Shown: positions 13,513 to 25,705 of the stretch, piece by piece | Layout: each line of letters opens with the position of its first letter | Numbering within the stretch: the first letter of the stretch is position 1 | NCBI GenBank assembly: GCA_026419785.1 | Contig: JAODTK010005685.1 | Location: forward strand, 90,423 to 154,422 | Length of the DNA: 64,000 nucleotides | DNA from: Sclerodactyla briareus | Taxonomy: Eukaryota; Echinodermata; Holothuroidea; Dendrochirotida; Sclerodactylidae | Reading direction: 5' to 3' | Notes under the pieces: model-generated | Seen by the model: only the letters and a program-made list of their open reading frames with translations | What the model was told of the DNA's origin: nothing | Databases searched by the model: none | Position numbers and translations under genes: made by a program

Positions 13513-14819
13513 GTGTAATAGCATGCAGTTCTCCATGAGTTGGGCACCTTTTAGGCTACATTATAATAGTGTTGCTAGTACAGACCTAAAATCAATTCAA
13601 TTGATAATTCTGTGAATTGTGTTCCAGCACAAGATTAGAGTTAACAGGAGGGACCAGTAGTCACTGACCATAGTTGGTGGCTCATGAAGTAAAAACAATG
13701 GCAATGGATAAGAGAAAAAGCTCACATTTTCTATGTGAAATGCAAAAAGCGCTTTAGTAAGTTGCAGAATTTATAGTAGTATTATTATTAATCCTTACTG
13801 ATCTTGGATTAATTGGAGGGAGGTACACTCTTTTGTTCGGATTGAAAAAAAAACCCTCTGAAGTGAGTGAGGGTTTTAACCCTTATGCCTGTGAAGTTAA
13901 ATGAGGGCAGGCTCATCTCGACAGCAATTTGTTCTGCCAGGAGTTTACATTGAATGTATGAAATGAAATGCGGCCCTGTTAGTCTACTATGACAACATTT
14001 CACAATTTGGGTTAAGCAATACAAATTGAAGACACCTGATTATCTGTGATATATAATTGGGAAGTGGTCGAATTGTATGTAAGAGTGCCCTCACGGCCAC
14101 ATATGTCGCCTGCAGCATGATAGTGGGTGATATGCAGCCACTCCGCTGTATGCTGACAAGACCCTTTGAAGCCATTCACATGACAGTCTGGATTTGCCCC
14201 TCGAGTGAGCTACTACATGTATAGCAAACGGATGAGTCTCTTCGTTCTGGGCGTCGGTTTTGAGAATATGCGTTCGTTGTTGAACAGGGTTGTAGTCAAG
14301 GATGCTGCATCCGATGGCAGAGGCCGCACCCTCGAGGCCGAGGCCCACACCTTCCGAGGCCGATGCCCCGGGCAATAAATTACAGATAAATTTTTAAAAA
14401 ATTTATCAGCGTTTAAATAACATGAATAATTTTGTGTGTCTTCCCCATGGCTTACAGCTATTCATTATGATTAATATTTGGAGAACAAAAGTTCCCCCAA
14501 AGGTCCCAAAAATGAGGATTGAACAAACACAAGTTATATGCAAATTTATTCCTGAAGTCAGTATTGTAAAAATACAGTTGTAAAAATGTTAAGGCTTGTA
14601 AGAAAGGTTATACTTCTCATAAAATTTACCATCAACTTAATGCGGATGAGCACCATTTTACTAGGCTTTTGCCACCACATACAGAGCATATAGGAGGGAT
14701 ATAGAGCAGGGCACTTGATTCTGGCTTGCAATCTTGGCTAGGCTGTAAGCGGGACATTCACTCAATCAATCGAAAAAATACATGTAGCTCAAACCTAACG
14801 ACAACACAAAACCAAAAAG
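13513..14819. other. Non-coding stretch, no gene recognised
   Basis: No gene is recognised. A 75 bp CpG-rich patch at about 14300-14375 contains repeated 'gaggccgaggc' motifs. A related patch, partly in inverted orientation, occurs at 21300-21415, so the two may be remnants of one element's end. AT-rich sequence follows the patch. Confidence 0.45.
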
Positions 14820-14950
14820 AAAAACAAGCAAGCTGTTAGTGATCTGACTGCATCGACGTTCGTTGACCTCAGATGACCTATTGACCTTTGACCTGACCCC
14901 AAAAAATTAAGGTCAGTACTCATATGGGGAAAACCCACATGGCAAAAGTA
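14820..14950 (-). repeat. Diverged reverse-strand monomer of the 37-40 kb satellite family
   Basis: Read on the minus strand, the order of blocks matches the satellite at 37440-40640. It runs 'gatcaagttcatact', a 'ccatatgagtact' block (compare 'ccatgatgagtacat'), 'ttttggggtcaggtca', then AGGTCA, 'aggtcatctgaggtca' and on. Similarity is imperfect but colinear. It is a solitary copy in the opposite orientation about 22 kb from the array. Confidence 0.55.
14882..14894 (-). promoter_or_regulatory. Perfect DR1 nuclear-receptor-like site
   Basis: The plus strand reads TGACCTTTGACCT, so the minus strand reads AGGTCA-A-AGGTCA. This matches the known DR1 consensus bound by RXR heterodimers and HNF4-type receptors. 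Two more half-sites flank it (14864-14881). The match is exact, but biological use is only a possibility because the site sits in a repeat monomer with no gene in sight. Confidence 0.3.
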
Positions 14951-15009
14951 TGAACTTGATCGACAAGGTGGGTGGGGAGTGAGTTATCGGTTAACAAGCC
15001 TGGCGGCGT

Positions 15010-15058
15010 CACACAACCACACGCACACACACATTACACCTACACACACACACACACT
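15010..15058 (+). repeat. (CA)n microsatellite
   Basis: Interrupted CA dinucleotide repeat with two cleaner blocks separated by 'attacaccta'. Confidence 0.85.
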
Positions 15059-15075
15059 TACATCATACTCACACA

Positions 15076-16029
15076 TGTCATGACACATAGATTCTCTGAC
15101 TAAGTAAAGGAATCAAAAATAATTGGTGTGAGTTTGTTGTGTTGTCAGTCAAGTCATTTTGACAGATGATACTTACTAAATAGTGTCTGAACAATCTTTT
15201 TGAATACTAAATTGGCAAGTTCAAGCACGCAGACGCAGTAGTAACTTCAGGCCTCGGACTGCCGCTAAAGTCCCTGGCAAGATATAAATTCATATCGAAG
15301 GACAATTCCAGGATGAATAAAGAGGCTATTTTTTTATTCTTAGCTAGAGAAAAAACTGAATGTTGCGTCGTCCAAACTGGAGTTCATACGACCTTCTGTT
15401 ACAGAGTTACAGTCCTTTTTTTTGCCATGTGTATCAGCCTCGAATTAAAGTTGGAAGGGGCAGGCAATTTTTCTGGGCAATGTTAAAAATGCCTTCGGTT
15501 ACATTCAAAATGGCAGGGGACCAAGCAATTTAGAAGAATTTTGAGGCAGCAGGCACTCTGAAAAAAGACAAGGGCAAGAAGGCAAATTTGAAATTACGGC
15601 AAAAACGTTTTAATTGTACCCATGTAATCTCTCATCATACGAGCTAGTAGCTAGCGTGCGAGCTCTAGTGTATTCTTGTCGGCGTCAACCTCACTATTTT
15701 GACAATGATTTTCAACTCGACTTATTTACTCTAGATACCCAATGAGTCGTTTTGTCCTCGCCTGAATGAAATCAGGAGGAGACTTAGTGTCACTATGGCG
15801 TGTGGTGGTGTGGTTTTGGGGTAGCCTGCGGGGTTGGTTTGAACCCTATCTGAATTAGATTTTGGGCCGGCAAGTCACTAATTAAGTAGTAATTAAGCCT
15901 ATTTCCTGTAATTTATTGTTTTAGGCTCGTGACAGACTCCGGCTGAACCGTAGGTGCTATTGTGACTTGGTTTGTCACTCGATGCGGGATATGCGGTAGA
16001 TGAACTGATTAGTTCAGCGTAAAAATAAG
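15076..16029. other. Non-coding stretch, no gene recognised
   Basis: Unique-looking AT-rich sequence. Open frames are very short and no repeat partner is recognised in the window. Confidence 0.5.
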
Positions 16030-18145
16030 GTCAACCAGTCAATTTGGGGGTCAAACCAGTTTTTTGGCATAAAACATGGTAACCGGAATGTCTGCCAAGG
16101 TTGAGAGGTGCACCATTGTGATCCCTTGGAACCTCCATCTGTTTGACCTTTGAACTCTCAATTTGACCTTTACCATGTTTTTTTTTTAGCCGACTCAAAT
16201 TTTTCGAGGGCCATTTTCGGAGCCTCAAAGGAGTACCTTCGACTCGAAACCGGACTCATAATTTGACCCCATGTGACTTTGTGCATGAGAATATCGAGGT
16301 CAAAGTTTTTCCATTTTGAAAAGTGCAGTTTAGATGTTCATATGATTGTCCATGGTATTTTTAGAATCAGCAGGTCACACTAACGCCTGATAATGAAGGC
16401 CCAAGAGGTCAGGTCACATTCAAAATTGATTTGCCTATTTTTAGAGTTACAGGGCAAAGAAGTTACATTGTAAGTTCTGTCAAAATGTGGATATGTGCAG
16501 AGCTCTGTGTGCGGAATAAGACGAAACGAACTCCCACTTCAATCGGGGCACCCCCCGCTTGGTTTCTTCAATTACAAGGGTTCAAAAGTTGGTTTTGATA
16601 CTTTTTGACAATAGCATCTGCGTTACTTTGTGATACATTTGCTTGTAGGACTGCGTGCATCTTCATCGGAGTAAACATTTTTCATAAAAACTGACATGTC
16701 ATCAAAGTTCATTCAAGGTCATTTGGACAGAAAACTAGTATTTTTGGAGACAACTTACAATGACATTGCTTGGCAAATGTTGAAATTTCAGGACAGGGGG
16801 TACGTCCTGGTGGAGAACATTTCTCATAAAACCTCATTCATCAAAGGTCATTCAAGGTCACTTTACGTGCCTATACGGCCAAATAGGTAAATGTGTTCCG
16901 CAACAACTTCCGTACCTTTCCTGATGTGGGTTGAAATTTCGGGACAGGGTGTATGTCATCTAGGGTACCATTTTTTATAAAAATGGTCATATCATCCGAG
17001 GTCATTAAGGTCAATTTGAGGTCAAAAACTGATTTTGGTACGTTTTGGGCATATAGCACTGGGGGGGGGGGGGGGGGGGCGTGTTCATCAGAATGCAAAA
17101 TGCTCCTAGGAGTTGATGTATCGCATGGAGTGGTTTACAATTTTCATAAACTTTCATGGTCATTTGAAGGTCATTAAAGGTCACGTAGGGGTCAAAAACT
17201 GTTTTTAATACTTTTTTGGCAATAGCACTGGCTGTTTATCATATTGCAAAATGCTCCTAGGGAGTGGATGTATCACATGGGAGTTACAATTTTCATAAAA
17301 AGCTGCCATGTCATTAAAGGTCTGCAAGGTCCCTTAGGGGCAACACTGTTTTCCCTGGCCATAATCGGAGAATTAAATATTTGTGAAGGCTTGAAGGTTC
17401 ACCATTGTGCTATATTGTTTGCCTGCCATTTGTGTGACCTCTGCCCCCATTTGACCTCTGTCGTGGTCATTGGGTTAAAGGTTGAGTCTTGAATAAATGT
17501 GCTTATTTTATTTAAGGAGTTACGGGCAAAAAAAATAGAAACTGGGTTCTTTTTGGTATGTGTAGACCTTTGTGTGCTTTATGGAGGTAACCAACTCCCT
17601 CTTCGATCGGTACCCCATACGTTGTAGTTACCAGGGGTCAAAGTTAAATTAAAATAGCTTTTTCTCGTCATAACATTAGGCGTGTTTCTTGGAATGCAAT
17701 ATTTTCCTAGGAGTGGATGCATCCACATGGAGAGTAACAATTTTGATAAAACGCCCATGTCATTGAAGGTCGATCAAAGGTCACATAGGGTCAAAAACTG
17801 ATTTTAATACTTTTTTGGCAAACACGGGGGGGCTGTTTATCAGAATGCAAAATGCTCTTAGGAAGTGTGTGTTCACAATGGAGAGTTGCAATTTTTCAAT
17901 AAAACTGCCATGTCATTAAAGGTCATTCAAGGTCACTAGGGGTCAAAACTGTTTTTCTGGCCGTCGTCGGGAAGTGAATACTGTGGAAGATTAATGTTCA
18001 CCATTGTGATATAATTGTTGACCTGCCTGTGTTTGACCTCTGACCCTCAATTTGACCTCTGTCGGGTGTCCATGTGGTTAAGGTTGAGTCTTGATAAATG
18101 TGCTTCTTTAAGGAGTTAACGGCCAAAAAAAATGAAACTGGTTTT
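16030..18145 (+). repeat. AGGTCA-rich tandem array, ~150 bp units in ~600 bp higher-order units
   Basis: A ~150 bp unit recurs at about 16690, 16830, 16985, 17155, 17305, 17755 and 17905. It contains 'cataaaa...catgtcattaaaggtcattcaaggtca', then 'ggggtcaaaaactg', 'tttttggcaatagcactgg' and 'gaatgcaaaatgctcctagg'. A longer block, with 'ttcaccattgtgatat', 'tttgacctct' and 'gagttacgggcaaaaaa', recurs at about 16100, 17398 and 17999, giving a ~600 bp higher-order period. Many units carry paired AGGTCA hexamers, with clear DR4 pairs at 16845-16860, 17168-17183 and 17920-17935. A 19-base G run interrupts the array at 17061-17079. Confidence 0.8.
16999..17024 (+). promoter_or_regulatory. Triple AGGTCA cluster (DR3 then DR5)
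   Basis: Three perfect AGGTCA hexamers lie head to tail with spacers TTA and ATTTG. Together they form a DR3 followed by a DR5. Such spacings are the known binding geometries of VDR-like and RAR-like receptors with RXR. No promoter or gene is visible nearby, so function is unproven. Confidence 0.3.
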
Positions 18146-20164
18146 ATTGTCAAAGTGGGGATAACATTGCCGGTCTAGCCGCAGGGCCGGTGTCCTATTG
18201 AGTAAGGTAATTAGCTCATGTTAGGTAATCTATTGTTCATGCTCGTTAGCACGATTACAGTGAACCTAGTGCTTGTACTTGTTTGGCTACATAGGTGGGG
18301 ATATAAGTAAATGTAACTGATTAGATTTTTCAGCGTCCATATTGTAATTGAGTCACTATTTGCAAATTTTATGCAAAATTCACAAGTGTGTCGGATTTCT
18401 TTCATTCACATCACCACTCCTTTCTGTGATGGCCTCTTGTGAGTATTCCTATATAAAATTTTATATTCACACTAGCGTGGAGGACACTGGAGGTCCTTCA
18501 GCTGTGTCTATTTTCGCATGTGTTTTTCCCCAAATTTTCAAAGTTGTTTGAATTTTTCCCTGAATCTTGATTGGTATGGTCCCTACCTTCAGTTATTCCC
18601 CCAAATGTTAACATAACATTGCCTCGAGTCACTGGGGGGTTCTGCAGTGTGTATAACATTGTTCCTTCAGCAAATGTTCACGGTTGTTGAATTCCCATGT
18701 ATTAAGTGTGATCCTGAGGATCATGTAAATGAGCAAATGCTTCAATAGGAAGTTGAATAATTGTGTCTAAATTGCATAATTTTAGGCATCTTAGTCACAT
18801 TTCACAAACTTATACTTCTTCACTCTTCAGTAGACATTGTCCCTAAACATCCTTACGAAATTTTTGAACTGATCACTATTAGTAGGGTGGTCAAATGCTA
18901 TTACCAAAATCTTAATCAACACTTAAATTCCTGTAACTGTTTGCATGTGACTATTAGATTGGAACCTGGATCGGCGCAACCAGGCGAGAACAACTGGGGG
19001 CCCCCCCCTATCGCCTTGTTTTTATATTTTCCCCATGAAAAATAAATGTAGCGTTCTGCAATATAATTCGCGTTTCACGCGTATTATGTAGACTACTGCT
19101 ATATTGCAATTTTATAATGTGATGTGAAAAGTTTTCTCGCTGCGAAGGGAACTCACGAGCGTACAATCAGAACATATCACTCAAACCCAACCCACACGTA
19201 CATATCCTTACTGCAGTACTTCTCGTGCGCAGAGTTGTGGCAGTACGATGATTTGTGGCACAGTAGGTACCGAGGGCCTTGGCACCGGTATCAGTCAGTT
19301 TCACGCTCGTCATTGTATAACCTCCCTCCGTTCTCTTTTGCACTATTTACAATATCGGTCCTGAACTCTAAACCCTTTTTTCAGGTGTTCCAAATTGTCT
19401 TTATCTACGTGTTCACAGAGTAGTGGAAACTATATACCGCTACGCTACAGCCCGCGACTCCACTCTTATATCACGATGCACACTGCACCAATTACCACTC
19501 CTGCGTCTGTATAAAAGCCGTTCTTTATTTGCGGAACTAGTATATATGTTGGTACCCACTGTGATGCTAGTAATCTGAACCGCAACTAATCATAGCATTG
19601 TAATTTTATCACAGTTAAACTAACCAATGACACACGCGCTGCCCTGCCTGCATGTCGATCGCCTTGCTGTAAGCTTGAAACGTTGAGTGTATATTTTTGC
19701 AGAAAAATTCCCATGTTTTTGAGAGAAAATAGTTTGTAACAGATATAGTGACGTACAATTATGTGAAATTACTTATGCCGCCGCGGGCATTCATACTGCC
19801 GTTTTTGCTTATTAGTAATGGGTTGGGGGGGGCACGCGCGGGGCCGGCCAGGCTGGGTTACGTTAATTATTCAGTTTTTATCTACTTGATTCCGAAATGT
19901 GGAAAACCTGACCTTTTTACATTTAAATTGGTCCTGATCTTCAACGGAAACTTTCAGAAGTTGCTGAAGGGTAACTAATCGCTATTGTGTTGAGAGGGGG
20001 AGGGCGCGGGCAAACCGACGACAATGAGCACTTAGTCATGGCGTCGCCTGCTGTCTGTGAGCTTGAAAATGTAGGGCACACTGCATTGGCATGGCAATCG
20101 ACGGCGATTTGCCGTCGTAATTCGAGGCCCGTGTGTATTGTGCGCAAGATCCGAAAAGCACCCC
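18146..20164. other. Non-coding stretch, no gene recognised
   Basis: Mostly unique sequence. A TATA-like 'tataaaagcc' occurs at about 19511, but no downstream coding exon or initiator supports a promoter. Frames of up to 99 codons near 18761-19423 have no recognisable domain. Confidence 0.5.
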
Positions 20165-20555
20165 ATCATGCAATAATAAATTGATGTCATACTTGCACAA
20201 CCCTGCAAGAAAACCTGTGTGTTCTATGAAATTCACACATTATTTTCACTTCGAAAACATTCATTCGTCTAGGGAGGGAATTGCTGTATTGGGTTGGTTG
20301 GTGTTAATTGTTACTTTGGTGAGAAACGACAACAAACCTCGGCTCAAAATGTTACTTATCCAACAAAACGAAACAATGAACGTGACTAACTGCCTAACTT
20401 CCACAGGTTATGCATGGGGATTCTCCCCAATTTTCTCAGCCAATTGGACCATACTCCACATAGGAACATCATATTGGGAATGGAGTTTGGACCTATGATA
20501 CATTTTTCCATTCGTCCACGATATCCCCTGTTGTATCCTACAGTTGTCCTTTAAA
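20165..20555 (+). repeat. Dispersed repeat, copy 2 (partner at 5010-5410)
   Basis: Colinear with 5010-5410 on the same strand and similarly diverged. Shared blocks are listed under the partner. An open frame of 121 codons (20133-20498) covers it, but the equivalent frame is not kept in the partner copy, which argues against coding. Confidence 0.65.
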
Positions 20556-22118
20556 TAATAAAATACATTCCACATCTGCAGCACAGACCACATTCTTTGT
20601 ATTTAAATAGTCCAGGCTTTAAGCACTGGAGACTAAAATTTCACCCCGCAACTCCCACTACGACGTAAGGGGACTTTTTTGCCTCACTGTGCTCTTTGCC
20701 CCTGCGAAGTGACCGAGCAAATTTGGGAAGTTGTTCCTCTGACTCCCTCAACTTTGGTGCTGACGGAGGACAAAACTCGCATCGTGCTTTGTGTTTTATT
20801 GTTTTCCTTTTTCGTCGAACTCTTCGTATTCGTAATAACCAAACTTGATTATCGGAGAGTCGGCATCAACGTCGAAACGGTTGTTGTTGATGTTATATGT
20901 GTCCCCATATATGTTTGATTGACGTGAGGTTTCACATGTGGCCACGTCAGCGCAGATTCACTTCTTCTTTGTACACAAGCTACATACTCCTTTTGTGTGC
21001 GCTGTGCAGTGCAAGTGCATTCAAGCACTGTAAGTTGTCTCTTACCACCCCAGCTAGCTCTAGGCATCTGGCACTCTAGCACTGCCGGGGACAGATGCAT
21101 GGCGCACGGCAGGCCGCCGAGTGCAGCGCGAATACATTTTTTGGGCAGTCTTTTGGTGAACTACCGAGTATGTGCCACGTTAGTCCGAAGTTGGTCGTCG
21201 GTAATCAAACAAATCCAAAAGCATCATTATAGTTACATAGAATTTTTTTTTATTTTCAATCCCCACAATCCCACTTCAATAGCCAAAAATAATGTCTCAC
21301 CTCGACCCGCCTCGGCCCAAAACCCGAGGCCGGAAGCTAAGAGGCTGAGGCCGCAGCCTCCGTGGCCGAGGCCGCCAAAACGGGCCTCGCGGCGAGGCGC
21401 CTCGCGTCCTCCAACACTTGGGGACTGGTCGATAAACCTTCTCCATCAGTCCCTACTTAATCAAGTTGTTTCCTGGGTTATGCAACAGATTGCCAGTGGA
21501 TAACCGTCTTTTCTTTTCCTCCCTTTTCAGATCGTTAAAATGAAGATTCCTCGCTTTCTCTGATGTCCTTCTATGCTGTCTTTTCTTCATTATGTACTGT
21601 AGGGAGTAAATTACTTCAGCATGAAGTGATCTGCCTGCTGAAGTATTCGTGGAGGCTTAGGAGTTTTGCAGGATTAAATTCAAATGAGATTCGGGAATAG
21701 GGGCCCCGTCATGATACCACATCACGTAAGTGACCATCCAATATGCATCCTGTCTTTAGCTTTCACTGGGGTCAAACTGTAAAGCTTGACTTCATGAATC
21801 CACACCATTATTTTTTTTAGGTCATTCGTTCACGTGGATGATGGCAAGCTTCTAACAGATTCTCTCCAGCACATGCTGAGTGTCTTGACGTTGACTGTTA
21901 TCAAATCTCTGTGCGCCATTCTCTGATCCTCTGATGTGTCCAAACCATGGAGCCATTTTTTTTAACGTGAGAGGCAATATTAGGCAAATGCATGCAACTA
22001 TCTAATGCATTCGCATTAATATGTGTAAGCGACCCACAGTTTGTGTTTTTAATTTTAACTCTGATTTTAATTTTCAGGAAAGCTTTAAAGGCAAATTATA
22101 AGCAGAGCGACATGTGAA
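20556..22118. other. Non-coding stretch with a CpG-rich patch
   Basis: No gene is recognised. At 21300-21415 a CpG-rich patch repeats 'gaggccg', 'gcctcgg' and related motifs and resembles 14300-14375. The open frame of 168 codons across it (20997-21503) comes from the lack of AT-rich stops in this patch and has no domain I know. Confidence 0.45.
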
Positions 22119-23050
22119 AAGTGCCAGTATGTGTGCATGTAGTTTCATGGCAAGGAGTGCAATCACCTTCCAGCACGTGGGTGGGGGAAATTTTTCTTCT
22201 AGGCTATAGGTAGGGGGGCTGATGCCAAGAGTCGGTTGTACAGCCACACCAGGACAGTTGCCAAAGCCTACGATAAACATGACGTATTGGCATCTTCCAT
22301 TATTTATATAGCAGCACAATCAGTAATAGGCGGTCATCGTAGCTTCTGGGGCCAGTTACAATCCCCCCTGATCTTAAGATCTCTGCAACATTTTAAGTGT
22401 TGGGTATATTTTGGTTTAAGGTGTAAGCCTGCCGTTCTCCGCTGCCACCGCCGTGGGAAACTTCAGCGTAATTACTATTTAACGTTTTGTCCGATTCCGA
22501 TTGCTCTGAAACTGGTACACAATTCCCGCCCCAGTGAAGTGAAAACTTGAAGTGTTCGTAAGTGGGTATCACTGCCTGTCTGTTTGCCCTCAATGTCACA
22601 TGGGTTTGACACAAAAGTACACAGTCTGATTTACACAAAACTTGGTGGATGGGACAAAAGTTGGTTCAGAAAAACATGATGGTGAGGTAAAGGTCACACA
22701 GAGATCAAAATGGGGGTTTTCATGGTTTTGTAAAATTATCGTATTCAACAGACACCTGGTGGAAGTGGGGAGGTTATTAGTCCTAAACAACCATGAAGGT
22801 CATTGGGAAAGCACGGGAAAGTCAAATTTGAATAAATCATGCCATTTTCTAACGTTGTATTTATTACAAACTCGGAGAATGGGGACTACCAGTTGATCCG
22901 AAAAATAGGTAGGGCCATCCAGTCCACAGGAGTCGAATGGACATAATTGTCATATAACATAAATTTTTCTAAACAAGGTCTAGAAAGGCCATTTCTGCAG
23001 GGATATACATGTCTGCCAGTTTTTCCCGCCTGGACATGTCTGGTTCTTCT
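22119..23050 (+). repeat. Dispersed repeat family F, copy 1
   Basis: The right part aligns colinearly with 56590-57185: 'ctgccaccgccgtgggaaacttcagcgtaatta', 'acaaaacttggtg', 'caaacaaccatgaaggtcatt', 'ggtctagaaaggccatttctgcaggga', then 'tggacatgtctggttc'. The left part aligns with 29427-29560: 'gaaaagtgccagtatgtgtgcatgtag' and 'gtcggttgtaca'. All three copies lie on the plus strand. No coding capacity or clear end structure was recognised. Confidence 0.65.
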
Positions 23051-23411
23051 CTGAAAACAACCTCACCCTGCTCTATATGTGGAAATGTGGATGCGCAATT
23101 GAAAAATGCACAGGATTAATGATGGGATGTTAAATCATGGCATCCCCTTGGGCAGGGAATCAAAAAATGTCTGTATCATCAGGCCCTGGAACCTATCATT
23201 TAAGAAGGGGAAGGCCAGAATCTAGTAGTGTCAATCCTCACTCACAATGTGTACAACGTGTGCAACACCTTGTCCTCAACCAGATGGGTGTCATCTGGGA
23301 TCTCAGGGGTGAAAAATTGGGGGGGGGGGGTGAGTGGGGGTCAACAGGTTGGGGGTCAGGAGGGGGGAAACAGGTCCCCCACTTTTCGACAATGTTTCTC
23401 ATTGGGACTTA
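23051..23411. other. Non-coding stretch, G-rich
   Basis: No gene is recognised. A G-rich patch at about 23310-23370 has runs of up to ten G. Confidence 0.5.
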
Positions 23412-23520
23412 ACATTTTCACACAGTAGAGTTCTGTAACAATGTGGCCTATCCCCCTCCCCCCCACCCATCCCTCCCCAACAAGATCCAATAATCTATTT
23501 CACTTACTAAACTTCCCCAT
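23412..23520 (+). repeat. Partial ~155 bp tandem unit, left of the GC-rich block
   Basis: The segment 'aatgtgg', a 'ccccctcccccccacccatc' tract and 'ccccaacaagatccaataatctattt' matches the middle of the repeat units at 25706-26130. It stops where the CpG-rich block begins, and the rest of the unit seems to resume on the far side near 25700. Confidence 0.55.
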
Positions 23521-25705
23521 ATTGCACTTTGCACCCCACCCACCGCGCTCGATCGACCCGCCCTGTCCGCTGAGAGACGGAAACACGGCCCGTTTATGGA
23601 GCAACCGGCCTCACCCGAGGGGTGGGAGCCGTGCTCTCTGCAGCCGTCTCTGCCATTACTCCGTGGACCCCATGGCTTACTTCGAAGCAGTCATCACCTT
23701 CACTAGGACGCGTTTTTCCTGACGCCACACGTCGCTCGACCTACCACCCTGTGTCGCATGAGAGACAGAACGCATCCGGCCCCATTACGGAGCAACCGGC
23801 CTCACACCCCCCGCCGAGGTAGCCTTGGCTCTCTAACCTCTACAACACAGCCGGCCCTATTACAGCCGGCTCTGGCCGTACTCCGCTTACAGCGGAGTGC
23901 CAGCACGGGGGTGTGGGCCGTTCCGTTTTCCCCAGCCTTGACTTGTCTCACTAGAGACTCCAGGCCTTTACCCGTCTCCTCCGTCCTTCCCGAACCGGTC
24001 TGCCCTCCAGAGCCGTGAACCGTCCTCTTCCGGCCTTCCCCGAGCCGGTTCTGCCCTCCGAGTGCGCCGTGGGTAGGCTCTCCAGGCCGTGAACCGTCTC
24101 TTACGGCCTTCCCGAACCGGGTTCTGCCCTCCGGAGACGTGGGTAGGCTCTCCAGAGCAGGGTGGAAACCGTTCCTGTTGGCCGTCTCGAGCCGTTTTTG
24201 TCGACCTCTTCCGACTCTCTGGAGCTGTGGTCGGACTTTTCGGCCCTCTGATTTAGAGGGGCTCCCCCGGCCGAGGGCGGCCTTCCCGTTTTCCAGTTCG
24301 TGGTCTGACTTTATCAGCAGCCTGGGCCAGACGGGATGATCCCGGTCCGAGGGTTTAGCCCTCTCGACCCTCCGGAGCCTTCATCCACTTCTCCCGACTC
24401 TCCTGAGCCAGATCGGACCTACAGAGGCCCGACGGTTCGACTTTCCCATTCTCTGGATCCGCGGATCGACTCTTCACGCCATCCGAAGCCAGCTCACCTG
24501 TACAGGGGTCGCTCATCCCGGGCTTGCCTAGCCGGAGCCCGACTCTTCCTGCCCTCCTGTGTGAGGATCGGCCCTAACGAGCCCGAGAGGATCGGAAACC
24601 GGCCGACTCACCAGGCCTGGTCAGACATATTCCTGCCCTCCTGGTGAGATCAGCGCTACGAGCCGAGGATCGAGCCTGCGACTCTCCAGAGCGGGGTCCA
24701 ACTCTTCCTGCCGGCTCCCATGAGCATTGATCCCCTGGGATTGGTTCATCACGAGTTCCATAGCCGTATATTAGTCCGACTATCCCTGCACCCTGGGTGA
24801 AGGTCGGACCTACCGAGGCTGAGGATCGCGGCCTGCGACTATCCAGACACAGTGTGGCCCCCAACTCTTTCGGCCCCTCATGAGCCAGGATCGACTCTCC
24901 CGAGAGTGGGTGGGCTCACCCGTTGATCGACTCTCAGGCCCTCCAGGGCCAGATTGGTCCTCCCAAGCCTGCGGTCACAGCCTCGCACCTACCCTTTCGA
25001 CCTTCGAACCAAGTCAGCTCTTTCGAGGGCGGCTTCGTTGGGGTAGAACCCCACGGCGGTCGTGGTGTCGGGTTCACACGTCGAGAGACTTACCTCTGCA
25101 CCGTCGGAATTCTATCCACGGTTGGAGCGTCAGGTGTGGGTGTCCGATGCGGACACGGCACTGGTATGGGGAAAACGAAGTTTCGTTCGTCAAACGCATT
25201 CACCTTCTTCCTATGTAGTCAGTGTCTCTCCGCATCGAGGCTTTCTATTCGTGGGATGGAATTGGATAGAGAGCCTCGCAAGGCCGAGATCTCTGAGCAA
25301 GGTTTCGCTCGGGTTCACAAATGTGCAATACCCCGTTGCACCGAGCTGGTGAGTCGGCCACCTCCTCGTTCTCCCGACCTACGCTTCTTCGCGAGAGGTA
25401 TGCGAGCGTCGATGGGGTTTACCACACGACGTTCGTTTTTTCATGCTGCTGCTCCAACACCGTCTCGGCCTAGCCGGCACGAGGGGCTGCTCTGCATCTA
25501 CAATCGACCAACAACCCCTGCTCGTGACGGCACGGACCCGACCCGCATCCAGTTGCCCTTTGCGGGTAGAGCGCGGACCACTTACTCTTTTTGGGTTGGC
25601 AGCTTGCTCGTAACGGGTAAACGCCTCGCCGTCCACTGCATCGGACATTCGGACAGTTCTAGCGCGAGGGCCCTGGCATATGGGTGGCCATAAACTTTAT
25701 CTAAA
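23521..25705. mobile_element. CpG-rich 2.2 kb block, candidate unclassified insertion
   Basis: Base composition changes sharply from AT-leaning to strongly CpG- and pyrimidine-rich, then back. Both sides carry parts of one ~155 bp repeat unit, as expected if the block was inserted into it. Internally, 23900-24950 is built from degenerate repeats of 'ccttcccgaaccggttctgccctcc' type with 'gtgggtaggctctccag', at a period of about 76 bp around 24016-24170. The right part (25020-25690) is non-repetitive and has a frame of 256 codons (24923-25693) with no domain I recognise. No long terminal repeats, inverted ends or target duplication were found. The class is unknown; it may be a gag-like or leader remnant of a retroelement. 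Confidence 0.45.

Noticed and set aside
19500..19540. TATA-box promoter (tataaaagcc)
   Set aside because: One motif alone; no initiator, downstream exon or other promoter element was seen.
20133..20498. 121-codon open frame as a gene
   Set aside because: It lies in a dispersed repeat whose other copy (5010-5410) does not keep the frame.
24923..25693. 256-codon open frame as a gene
   Set aside because: It lies in a CpG-rich block with few stops, overlaps other frames, and has no recognisable domain or gene context.
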